This document shows, piece after piece, positions 30,346 through 41,661 of a stretch of DNA of 64,000 nt. Source of the stretch: Aquilaria yunnanensis (Eukaryota; Streptophyta; Magnoliopsida; Malvales; Thymelaeaceae); assembly GCA_039654915.1 (NCBI GenBank), contig CM077596.1, forward strand, positions 45,940,501 through 46,004,500, read 5' to 3'. Position 1 is the stretch's first letter. Every line of letters begins with the position of its first letter. Made by a program: the position numbers and the translations under genes. The notes under the pieces are model-generated. The model made no database searches. It had not been told where the DNA came from and saw only the letters and a list, made by a program, of their open reading frames with translations.

Positions 30346-30770
30346 AACCTAACCCATATAAAAACTCTAACCTATCTCTCACCTCCCATTTCCCTATCTC
30401 TCCTCCACTACCTCTCAACTTCTCCTCCCTCTTTACTCTTATCTCTCTTCCCTTTGTTGTTCTCCATCTGTCCATCCCCAGCTGCCATTCTCCATCCGTA
30501 CTTCCCCACCTGTCTCATGCTTCATCCTCTGCCATCATTCTTCTTTGCTCGTTCTCTCAACGTCCTTCCTCATCCGCTGTTGGCCTTTGCAGTCTGCCAT
30601 TTTGCTCGTAGCTCATCCCCATCTCCTTGGCATGCCACCGACATCCTTTGTAGGCTTGACGTCTCTCCTTACCTCCTTATCGGACACCTCAACTTGCTTC
30701 GCCGAATTGCGCGACGTCGCATCGCCTGCATCATTGTCTCCTTGCCTCTTTACTAATCTTGGTTTTGATT
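30346..30770 (+). other. Pyrimidine-rich, GC-richer segment of unknown nature
   Basis: CT-rich sequence like a 5' leader follows a TATAAAA-type motif near 30356. Frames of 100 and 89 residues overlap here (30454-30756, 30545-30814) but show no conserved motif. Could be the promoter or leader of a lost gene or of a transposon. Confidence 0.25.
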
Positions 30771-31955
30771 TTGTTTTTGATTTCATGTTTGATTTTGTAA
30801 ATCTAGTTGTTTGATTGTATTCGGTTTTGATTTTGTGAATTTTTAGTTAATTTTGTGTTTGATTTTTGAATTTATTTTGATTTTTTGAAAATTTTGTGAA
30901 TTTTTAATTTTGGTAAATTTTTATGAATTTCAGTAAGTTTTTTTAAAAAATTTTTATGAATTTTTAGTTAATTTTTTGATATTTTTAATTTTTGAATTTT
31001 GAATTTATTCTGAATTTTTTAAATTTTGTAAATTTTTATTTTTTATTAATTACGGTAAATTTTTATGAATTTCAGTCAGTTTTTTTTTAATTTAGTTAAT
31101 TTTTGTGAATTTGTGTGCACTAATAAAAATCTTATTTATATAATTTTACTAAATATAATTTTTAGTGAATACAACATATAATATTAGTAAACATAACATA
31201 TAATTTTACTAAATACTATAATTTTATCAATGTTGTTAATATTAATGTTTCGGTTTTGTTAGTATTTATTTTTTTATTTTTTATACATTAAATTAGTAAA
31301 ATTTAATGGAAATTTTAATATTAATTTTTTTAATTTTTTTTACTTATTCTTTTTTGAAAATTAATGGCAGTTTCCAATGGCTCCTCGTTAGAAAAGTGGA
31401 AGCAATTGCACTTGAAGACACATAGATCCGAGCTTCTTGAGGATTTCAGCGACAACCGAGTGTTTGCACTCTCTCAACGGGCTCCAATATAACCCGGTTG
31501 CCCAAGTTGCGTGAGTTTTGCTCATCAGTAACCCATGAACCTGGGGGTGTGTAAGACATAGTGGCTGTTGGAGTTCATTATAGAAGATTACTGACTTCTG
31601 ACTTCTTATTGGAGACCACTACTCCCTATTCCGCTTTGCCGATTATACCAATTTCAGCTTTCTTCTTTTTCGCTTCATCAATCATACAGATTGCAGCAAC
31701 GATTTGCCTGAGATTGCAAACAAAGAGCTCATAGAATTGACCCTCCATTTTCTGCTTGTTTTAATGTTTCCTTCTATGTTTCTTACCCACCAGGCAACTA
31801 GTTCAGACACCACCTAACTTTTAGTTCGGACACCATCGCTTAATTGAAAAAGTTCAGTAATTTTTTTTTGACAAGGTAATAAAAAAGGCTTGTTATTATT
31901 TTCAACTTTGCCAAAATAACTTAGTCTCATTTTCATTCTTTTTTTTTCCCCCTAA
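30771..31955. other. AT-rich intergenic DNA
   Basis: Runs of TTTTGAATTT-type words to about 31320, then ordinary sequence. No gene seen. Confidence 0.45.
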
Positions 31956-31959
31956 AATC

Positions 31960-32255
31960 AGCATCATTAGTTTACATTATGAGGACCCATTTGCGATGAC
32001 AAATTGCGATGACCACAAGCGACGCAAATAGAAATCGTAACTGAATTGTAACACAAGCAATGTTTGACCAGTCAAGGGTGGCAGCTGCTATGATTTTCCT
32101 AAGATAATGTTTCCTAAGACTAAAAATAGTCGCAAAATTTCTGAGATTTTGTGATAAAAAATTTCCGATGATAAATAATTACCTCAAATATTTGGGCAGG
32201 GATTTTTGGAGGTAAAATTTGTGATAATTTTTCTGTGAAAAAAACCATAGTAGAA
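31960..32255. mobile_element. Possible transposon terminus with GCGATG-type repeats
   Basis: Short repeated words around TTGCGATGA and TGTGATAA lie next to a terminus-like TGTGAAAAAAACCATAGTAG. The pattern resembles CACTA subterminal DNA near 38280-38632. Very degraded. Confidence 0.3.
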
Positions 32256-32369
32256 ATACATAAGAAAATTGTATGAAATACCGCTATGAACTAGCAACAT
32301 ATATGTAAACAAAATATATGAACACAAACAACAAATTCTAAATAAATCATTCTTCAAAGACACCTGACC

Positions 32370-33100
32370 CTAAATTTCTAAAACCTAATACGGAGAAACT
32401 ATAAAATCATAAATCCCTAAACTGTAACCTTAAACCCTAAACCGTAAAACCGTAGCCCAAATCTTAAATACTAAATGTTAAACTCTAAACCCTAAACCCT
32501 AATAGCTAAATACTAAATCCTAAACCTTCAACCCTAACCATAACACCAAACCCTAAACTCTAAACCCCTAACCCTAAACCCTAAACCCTAGTCCCCTAAC
32601 CCTAAACACTAAATACGAAACCCTAACCTTAAACCCTAACCCTAAACCCTAAACTCTAATCCCTAAACACTAATCCGCTAACCCTAATCCCTAAATACTA
32701 AATCCTAAATCCTAAACCCTCAACCCTAAGCAGTAAACATTAAACCATAACACGAAACCTTCAACCCTAAACACCAAATTCTAATCCCTAAACATTAAAC
32801 CTTAAAACAACCCAAACCAAAACCCATCAATCCTAACCCTAACCCTAAACACTAAACACTAAACTGTAAACTTAAATCCTTAAACATTAAACCCTAATCC
32901 GTAAACAATAAACCCTAAACCCTTCAACACTAACCCTAACCATGAACACCAAACATTAAAACCTACACCCTAAACCCTAAACCCTAAACACAAAACCTTA
33001 AACCAAACCCTAAACTCCTCAACCTTAACCCTAAACCCTAAACCCTAAACCTTAGTCCTAATCCTCATCACCTAATTACCATAACCCTCAATCCTAACCA
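32370..33100. repeat. Interstitial telomere-like repeat (degenerate CCCTAAA)
   Basis: About 700 bases of CCCTAAA and close variants (CCCTAA, ACCCTAAT, ACACTAA), the plant telomere repeat read on the C strand. No long perfect run remains, so it is old. Could mark an ancient chromosome end, double-strand break repair, or a satellite derived from telomere sequence. Confidence 0.85.
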
Positions 33101-33219
33101 CCAATAATAAAACATATTTAGCATTTTTGCATTTTGGGGGTTTCTATATTTAGAAATTAGAATTCTTTTTAGGTTTTCCATATTTAGTAAGTTTAATGAT
33201 CTTTGTAGAAATTTATTAA

Positions 33220-33545
33220 AAGGGTAAATAACACCAGTTATCCCTAAACTATACCAATATTGCTTAATTGTCTAGAAACTATCAGGTGTTGCACTAGTCA
33301 TCCTTAACCTATTTAATTGTTGCTATTTCATCCTGTCAACCACTAAACCGTTAAAGATGGATGGAAAAGTGGTGCCACATTAGCAGCCACATCATTTTTC
33401 TATCTATCTTTAATGGTTTAGTTGACGGCAAGATGATTAAGTAACATTGGATGTAGTTTAAGGACCATTAAACAACATTTGATAGTTTTAGAATGATTAA
33501 GTAATATAGGATATAGTTTAGGGACAGCTAGTGGCATTTACCCTT
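33220..33545. mobile_element. Foldback MITE-like element A
   Basis: The left end AAGGGTAAATAACACCAGTT and right end GCTAGTGGCATTTACCCTT are inverted repeats. Most of the ~326 bp can fold on itself (CCCTAAACTATA at the left, TATAGTTTAGGG at the right; TTAAAGATGGAT versus ATCTTTAA in the middle). Target duplication not clear. Confidence 0.65.
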
Positions 33546-33570
33546 ACTAAAATTATAACATTAAGCCATA

Positions 33571-33922
33571 AAGGGTAAATATCACCATTTGTCCCTAAAC
33601 TATACCCATGTTGCTTATCATCCTGAAACTATTAAGCGTTGCACCAATCATCCTGAAACTATTTAATTATTGTCATTTCATCCTGTAATCAACTAAACTG
33701 TTAAATATGGATGAAAAAATGACATGACTGCTGATGTGGCATGAAAAAATGATGTTGTTGCTGATGTAGCACTACTTTTCCATTTATATTTAACGGTTTA
33801 GTTGACGGTAGGATGAAATAACAACAATTAAATAGGTTGAGGATGATTGGTGCAATGCCTGCTAGTTTCAAGATGATTAAGCAACATGGGCATAATTTAG
33901 GGACAACTGGTGTTATTTACCC
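33571..33922. mobile_element. Foldback MITE-like element B
   Basis: Second member of the family of element A, same orientation, 25 bp further on. Ends AAGGGTAAATATCACC and GGTGTTATTTACCCA. The inner fold CCCATGTTGCTTA / AAGCAACATGGG is better preserved than in A. Confidence 0.65.
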
Positions 33923-34862
33923 AACCCTAAACTATTTATATTTGTAGAATTAGGTCCTGGAATTTTGAGAAATTCAATTTTAATATGATATAATAATTAC
34001 TCCAACAGTCCCTAAACTTTAAAATAATTTATAATTTCACAAAAAACTTTTTAGATTTTGTAATTTAGTGATTATATAGTGTAGTAATTGCATATCATGG
34101 GAAAATCATTGGAAAAAAATAGAAATCAACAAAAAATTGTTAGAAAGCACTAAAAAATCAAGGCAAAATTGTGGGAAAAGGGAAAGGAAAAAGGATGGAG
34201 TTTTTAGTGAAATGGGAAAAAGTTTGGGGGCAGATGACTATAATAATCATCACAGCATACGAGCCAAAATTAAGGGATAAGCGAGAGCCATGTGTTAAAA
34301 TCGTCACAACTTGTTTGTAATCTTCAATCTTCAATATAACCTGAACATCATTTCATGTCGTCTTCTTCTCTCCACTATCTTCTCCTGTCATCTCCTCCTC
34401 TCTATTATCCTCTCCTATTGTCTCAGAACCATCTTCTCCTCTCCACCACCATCTCATATTTACCTATATTTCCTCATATCTCCTATTGTCCATTGTTATC
34501 CTCTCCTTCATCGATGATCGTGCGCTCTCCTCTATCTTCTACATCATTGTTCCAAACATGTTCCATGAGAGGCTGCAGGCAAAATCTTTTTCAAGAATCA
34601 CGATTTAGACACGTGCAGGAGCAAAATTTTAATTTAGTTCACTTAATTTTGTGTAGGGATAAAATTGGGCAATGTTTGTGATAATGTTAGTTGATTATGG
34701 GTGAGGTTGACAAAAGTATGTTGATTATATAAGATATAGTGATTAAGGGTGATTGTGTGTTGATATTGGGATTGTATGTTAATATACTGCTTATGAGTGA
34801 TATAATGTCTATTGGGTGATAGTGTATGTGTATATATAAATTTTGATAGTGTTTTGCTTGGA
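33923..34862. other. Intergenic DNA with a CT-rich block
   Basis: The 34340-34520 part is CT-rich and gives short Ser/Leu-rich frames without motifs. No gene supported. Confidence 0.4.
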
Positions 34863-36095
34863 ATGTATAAATTTTAGGGACTCAAATGACCAAACTACAA
34901 AAATTTTGGATGAAAGTGTAAGTAATTAAAGTTTAGGGACTTAATTGACAAAAGTAAAAGAAAGTATGGATAAAATTGTAAGTAATTAAAGTTTAGGGAC
35001 ATAATTGACCAAAATACAGAAATTATGAAAAACATTGTAAGCAATTAAAGTTTAGTCACTTAATTAACCAAAGTACAAAAATTATGGACAACATTGTAAG
35101 CAATTAAATTTTAGTGACTTAATTAACCAAAGTACAAAAATTATGGATAACTTTGTAAGTAATTAAAGTTTAGGGACTGAATTGACCAAAGTACAAAGAT
35201 TATGGATAAAATTATAAGTAATTAAAATTTAGGGACTTTTGATAGCAATTACCATAGGTTTGAGCAATCGGGCAAAAAGTAACTACTTGGAGAGGGTGTG
35301 AGTGATGTGAAGTGGGGTTTTGGGTTGGTGGTTTCAGGTGTGAAGAAGGAGAGATGGGCTAATATGAAAGGGGTAGTTGAAATGTTAGATCTATAAGTTT
35401 TTGTTGCTCGGAGTTGAATGAAGAAAATATAAGCATTAAAGTTGGCATTTTTTACAAATTGTCTGTCAAAGTTAACAGCAAAAGTGACAATAGATACTCA
35501 AACAAGATGCAAAATATTAGTTAAAGGACCTCGCTAGGAAAAAATGGAGACCCAGTTGGGATAAAAAAATAAGATTGGGGGCCCAATAAAGATTAGGCAA
35601 TTAATTTACCAAAGTACAAAATTATGGATAACATTGTAAGTAATTGAAATTTATGGACTTAATTGACCAAAGTATGAGAGTAATGGATAACATTTTAAGC
35701 GTTTAAATTTTAGTGACTTAATTTACCAAAAGACAAAAATTATGGATAACATTGTAAGTAATTAAAATTTAAGGACTTAATTGACCAAAGTACAAGAGTA
35801 ATGGATAACATTTTAAGTGATTAAAGTTTAATGACTTAATTTACCAAAATACAAAAATTATGGATAACATTGTAAGTAATTAAAGTTTAGGAATTAATTG
35901 ATAAAAGTATAAAAATTTTAGATAAAAATGTAAGTAATTAAATTTAATGGACTTAATTGAATGAAAGTACAAAAATTATAGATAAAATTGTAAGTAATTG
36001 GAGATTAGGGACTTAGTTGACCAAAGTACAACAATTTTGGATAAAAATGTAAGCAATTAAAGTTTAGGGACTTAATCGACGAAAAAAATGATTAA
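34863..36095. repeat. ~60-bp minisatellite in two blocks
   Basis: The unit contains AATTAAAGTTTAGGGACTT, AATTGACCAAAGTACAAAAA, TTATGGATAACATTGTAAGT. About six units occupy 34863-35235 and about nine occupy 35585-36095. They are separated by ~350 bp of unrelated sequence (35240-35580). The embedded TTTAGGGACT word recalls the telomere repeat but is part of a longer unit. Confidence 0.85.
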
Positions 36096-36119
36096 GTTTA
36101 TCGTATAAATTTACAAATT

Positions 36120-38140
36120 AGAATAGTGCGAAGACGTGGGTATTTTGGGACGGATCAGGGGACACATGACCCTAGTTAGGATTCATGTCGTCATTGACCC
36201 GTTGGTTGTAAAGGACGTGGCTGGACATCTGATGCACTGGCCACTAGGACCACACCGTCATCCTCTTTTTAATGTCCTTCTTCCGTCGCATGGCGTCTTT
36301 ACGCCCACACTACGGGGAATTAAGATCAGCATCAGCTTCGCAAATACTTCTAGGCACGCAAGGCGGCTACGATCCGTCGTTCGACTTCGTTGACGGGGTG
36401 CCACAGTACGGACCTCTAACTGGGTTTCAATCAGGAGCTGATCAGTATGACTTTGGGTCATTAACTGACTATCCATCTTGATGTTTCCATTGGAGTTATT
36501 TGTGACAGGACAGCTACCAGCGATAGGACAACAGCTGGCGGGGAGGGAGTAAAGCAACGACTTGCGAAAATGAGTAGACTGTTGATTCCTCACTGTCCCC
36601 TAGAGGCCTGATGAGGGGGGCTCAATATGTCGGGTTATGGCACCTCCGTCACTAGTAGAGCGACCGGTGATTGTCTCATGCGAGTAAGTATACTATATTT
36701 TCAAAGTTTTCTTGAAGCCTAAAACTTGCAAAATTCCTTTGAATTAATTAAAATTTGAATTACTCATTACAGTGATTTGGTGGATATGTTAGTTCGAAGG
36801 GCCATCTATTCCACTCTGCAGTAGTTATAGAGTACGCCTTGGTGCTTGTGGATGGAGGTACCACCTAAAAAACACAAGGACCTCATCACCCTAATTAATG
36901 CAAGTACCAAAATTATATTTTGTTAAATATTCACATTAGGTGATTGGTGTTTAATTAAATTAACATAATTTTAGGAATTTTATTAATGGATAATTTTAGG
37001 AGTTTTATTAATGGGACTTTTAGGAATTCGCTGATATCCGTCACCGCATTTTTTACTACTGCTCAAGTTTCATTTGGACCCAAGTATACGGATAGAGGGT
37101 GGATATCGTGAAGCAGGTCCCAAGGTGGAATACAACCCTAACGTTAGTTTCCCATGCATACAATACTAACTTGTGGCAAAGGATGTCTGACTTCTAGTAG
37201 AAGTAGTGGCAAAAATGGTCTAAAGTGGGGAAGAAGGTCAAGAAAGTGCCGGATGAGTTGGGGGCTATCCCAAAGCACATGATGGGCTTTATGTCCAATG
37301 AGATGCACTAGGATTGGATCATGCATCACTTTTCACATTTATTTCATATTATACACAATAACATCTCATTTGTTAATTCTTAACATGTTATGGACACAAG
37401 AATGTCTCTTGTTCGAGGATTGGTGAACCAGGACGCACACCGGGAACAAGCCTTGGTCAACCAGAGGATCCAGTTGTGCATCAACTCAATATAAACTTTT
37501 TCTTTCTTGATTTAGTATGTTTGTACTTCATAACAAATGCATTTTTTTTGTAACTCTAATTTTTTTTAACTTTGATTATAGAACGCATACGTGGAGCATG
37601 TCAGCCAAAAGTACCCCGAATCTGTGGATTGTCACCAGCACGATGAAGAGTATTGGCACAAGTTTCATGGGCCATATAAGAAGGGGCTCATCCTGAGTCT
37701 ACCACCTCGCCTTGTGGGATCCCAACACCTTTGGATCCTAGCAGGTAATTTTAATATAATCTAATTACTAGTACTTTTTTGAGTTATACAAAACTATGAA
37801 AACTAAATGACATATTTTTGTAGGCATACATTGATGCCTAGTTAACTGAGTAATCTCAACTGATGGCAAAGAATGTAACCCTGCATGATCAAGTCTAGGA
37901 GGTGAACAACCAATTGACCCGGATTTAGTCTGGCATGCATGAGCAGACCCAATACCAGACAAGTGCTACTATCCATGAGCTTATACAGAGCGAAGTTATT
38001 CTGGCTGGCTCTATGCCTGCCAAATTGCAGACTGGGTCCTCTGGGGCCGAAGTTGAATGTTGGAACGCAAGTCCGCCACCACCATAACAGTGAGGGCATG
38101 ACCAAGGTTCAGGGTTTTTTTTATATTTCTGTGTTTGAGG
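36120..38140 (+). pseudogene. Decayed CACTA (En/Spm-type) transposase region
   Basis: Between about 37030 and 38135 the plus strand encodes, through stops and frameshifts and with AT-rich intron-like gaps, blocks resembling the plant Transposase_24 type domain: KVGKKVKKVPDELGAIPKHM, then a VEHVSQKYPES block, and a coiled Gln/Met-rich tail ending near 38110. A GC-richer block at 36140-36650 has short frames of no recognised family. No intact product is possible. Confidence 0.4.
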
Positions 38141-38279
38141 CATAATTATGTAAACTATTGATATTTATGTTAATAATATTTTATTATTCAACTACAATAA
38201 TTTGCTAGTAATAATTAATAAAATATACTAATTTAACTAATTCAATACACTAAAATCAGTAATAAAAAATATAAAAATT

Positions 38280-38632
38280 ATAAACCATCGCTTAGTCATG
38301 GGAATAGTTTGCTGCAATTTATATCGCCATATTAAGTGACGATTCTGGTCATCACATTAAGTGACTATTCTGATCGTTGCACATCTGGACAATATAGAAC
38401 GTTGCTTGCCAATGGAGGCAAAATCATCGCTCAATTAAAATCACTGCTGTTATTCCAAAGATTGTAATTGTCGCTATTCTGCTTTGATATTGTGACGATT
38501 GTAAATCTAGAGACAGAATTTTGCAACGGTTGTCTGTGATGACAGTTTTTGTTGTAAAATTTTCATTTGCTACAATTCAGCTATGATAATCTCCATAGGA
38601 AAAGGCCTGATCATTTGTAGTGCTACTTACAA
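38280..38632 (+). mobile_element. CACTA-like 3' terminus
   Basis: Short repeated words (TTAAGTGACGATTCTG, TTAAGTGACTATTCTG, and CATCGC/ATCGTTGC words) are followed by ATCATTTGTAGTG at about 38620-38632, whose complement starts CACTACAAATG. It lies just downstream of the transposase relic in the same orientation. Confidence 0.45.
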
Positions 38633-39186
38633 ATACTAATTACTTTAACAATACATTTTGTTGCACACTAAATAAATTTTATGAATTTTTTCTTAAAAAC
38701 CTTAAAAATTAATAAAAAAAAGTTAAAAAAATTATTCTTATAAAACTATTGTAAAAGTATTTTTAAGCCCATATAGTGAGGAAATTAATTACTATTAGAG
38801 AAAAAAATCACTTCTTAATTGCTTTAAAAAAATTCTATCAAATAAATCCTGAGCATGGCTGCGAAGCAACCAGAAAATAAGGAAATAAAGACATATGTCC
38901 CAATATGCACTCTCTAGAGATAGAATCAATCATTTGTCACTATAGTTTTGATCATAAATGCATGAGTCATTTTTATATTGACGAGAGGGCTGTAGAAGGA
39001 GTTGCAAATCTCCTTGATTTGGGGACCGAATCTGTTATTTCTCACTAGTTCCCAACCCAAATCTAGGGCTGCGTTGCGTTCCGTTGTTCATCCTTATTGC
39101 TCCCAAGGGTCTCGTAGACCATCTTTACAATTTTGATCATAAAGTCATGGGTCATCGGTGAGACCTAAAGTCAGTTAAATATTATA

Positions 39187-39412
39187 CTCCCTCCGTCCCA
39201 AAAGTTTTGCTCCATTTATTTTTTGTAATTAATCTATGATTTTTTATTTTCAACATTTTAATATATAAATACAAAATCTTTATATATAAATGATAAGATA
39301 TGTAGTTTCTAAATATTTTTTTTAAAATTTTTTTAAGAAAAAAAATATGAATAAAATTGAGTCAAAATACAACAAAAAGTCAAATGTATCAAAATTTATG
39401 GGACGGGGGGAG
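39187..39412. mobile_element. Stowaway-type MITE
   Basis: Begins CTCCCTCCGTCCCA and ends TGGGACGGGGGGAG, an inverted repeat with one or two mismatches. It is flanked by TA on both sides (39185-39186 and 39413-39414). The paralogous site in unit 2 (about 45230) has a single TA and no insert, which confirms the borders. Confidence 0.9.
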
Positions 39413-39829
39413 TATTTTATTGTTATGAGCCTTTCTAATATTTTTACTGTGTAGAACAATAATTTTTGGACATTTTGCATATATATTTCTTTTTTTTTTT
39501 TAAAGAAAAAAAGATCACAAGATAGAAACTTATTCACTAAGTCTAAAAAGTTTTTGACCTTCTTATTTTTTGATATATACTTTTGTTGTTTTTTTATACC
39601 TAGAAAAGAAAAAAACTACAGAGAAGGGATAGAATGCAAATAGATAAATAGCCAATCTATGAGCTTCATGGACTGCCCTACATTGCAACTTCAAGAAGCA
39701 TAGCCTGTCGAATAAACAAGCTAACTAGTGGATGGAATTGACTTTCTCTCTGACCTTAAGATTGACTGGATTGTAATCAGTTACCAGGAGAAGGCCTTAT
39801 AAACAATATGTCACAATTGTACAACTCTG

Positions 39830-40800
39830 AATACAATTAGCTATAGCAAGTTTTAGTGCTTCAAGAATCGCTTGAACTTCCCAAACTAAAGTCAAAGGAC
39901 AATGCTTTATCTGTGAGTAATGTTGATAAGGAACTCTACTCACCCAACAAGACCAAATAGCTACACCTCTCTAAGGAGAAGCATCCCAAGCACCATCGAC
40001 AAGGAAAATAGCAAGGGCTTCCTAGCAGAGTGAATTTCCCCAAATCTTGAAGGAATGTGGAGGAGATGGTCAATGGATACTAAGCATAAAACTCTTCTAG
40101 ACTTTGCCTATTAGAAAATCCCCACAAAATGAGTCTCTTACACTAACTAATTGGGAAGAACATAGGCACAAGTTTTGAAACAAAATTGAGTTTCGACTTA
40201 ACCAAATTTGCCACAAAGTCAAAGTGATCATATCCAGTATGGAAGAGAAGTAGTCTCCTTTGAGATGAAAAGTGCCTAAAACCCATATCCTAAAATTAGC
40301 TCCATTAGCAAGGAGATTAAAACCTAGAGTTTGAGACCATAAGTGGTTGATTCTGGGTACCTAAAAAAAGGGTAAAATCTTCATCTTTTGATCCACACCT
40401 AGGACAAAGTGGAGAGAGATCTAAATTTCTCTTAACAAGAGCTTCATTTGTAGCTAAAGCACCGAAGCAATATCTCTAGATGAAGGTTTTAAATTTGGGG
40501 GATATTTTCTACCCAAACTTTTTGAAGAAATTTTTTAAGGTGCTGAAGTAGAACATCCAAAGAGACTTGGGGAACAGAAGAAGCTTTGATAGAAGCATAG
40601 CCTTTTTTTGTGATATAGACACCATCACTAGCTGTTTCCCAAACCGGCCAATCCCAATATGAATTGTGTATACGAACTGAATGCAAAACTGACCATATTA
40701 CATCTGTATAAAGAGCTTCCAAATTCCAATCCCCAATAGATGAAAGAATCATATCCCCAACCTTAAAAGGAAACAAAATATCCAGATTAATAGACATCTG
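39830..40800 (-). pseudogene. LINE 3' part, unit 1 (RNase H and zf-RVT remnants)
   Basis: The minus strand at 39830-40050 encodes VDGAWDASP and a VWEVQAILEALKLAIANC block typical of the RNase H domain of plant LINEs. 40489-40797 encodes a 102-residue frame with VGDMILSSIGDW, TKKGYASIKA and VLLQHLKKFLQKVW, typical of the region between RT and RNase H. Stops interrupt both. The solo LTR at 40835 splits it from its 5' part. Confidence 0.7.
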
Positions 40801-40829
40801 TTGTTGGAGCTACGTCGGATGAATCCTCG

Positions 40830-40834
40830 GGATC
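40830..40834. repeat. Target site duplication GGATC of solo LTR (left)
   Basis: GGATC precedes TGTGGCAACG at 40835 and is repeated after the LTR at 43381-43385. The uninterrupted paralogue in unit 2 has a single GGATC at about 46548-46552. Confidence 0.9.
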
Positions 40835-41612
40835 TGTGGCAACGTCGAGGGTCTTCTGAAGTCGCCACCAATCGGTTTACCTAGGTCGATTGGTCACCTT
40901 AAAATTGGTCTGCGAGAATTCGGGGATCGGGAGTACGGTTACGCTAAAACAATATTGTTATAGCGCCCAAAATTGGCACCTTAGTTGATTTTAATTTTGT
41001 TTTACTTCGCTTTTAAATAATTTTCAGTTAATTTAGAAATTGTAACTGAATTAGTCGAAATGTGGATTTTTAAGTTAATTTCTATAGAATTTTATACTTC
41101 CGAACCATGGACTCTGCCGAGTCATTTGGACACGGAAGATTTGGATTCCGAACCATGGACTCTGCCAAGTCATTTGGACACGGAATTTGACGAAATTTTA
41201 ATCCATATCGTAAAAATATGGATTTTTTATCTTTTTATTTAATTTATTTATTTTAAAAAGTTTGATATTTTCCAAACCGTAGATCCTGCCGGATCATCCG
41301 GATATGGAAATTAAATTTAATTTATTGTTAATTATTTAACTAATTATTAATGGCCCACATAGACCGAAATTTTCAAAAATGTGATTTTTATTTTTAATAT
41401 GTCAAATTAATTTTTTAGATTAATTATTAAAAAAATCTATCTAATCTAATTATATAATTATACTTAATATTAATTCCTAAGCTGATAGATGCCTTTAATG
41501 AACTGAACAAACATAAAAGAAAATAAGTAAAATCAGTGATCGAAATACACAAAGCAGAAAATTTTCATGGCAATCAAACGATTTAGTAATTATTTAGGCT
41601 ATAAATGACCAA

Positions 41613-41661
<49 letters not shown>

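Noticed and set aside
30454..30814. Overlapping plus-strand frames of 100 and 89 residues as a gene
   Set aside because: Pyrimidine-rich composition, two phases open, no recognisable motif.
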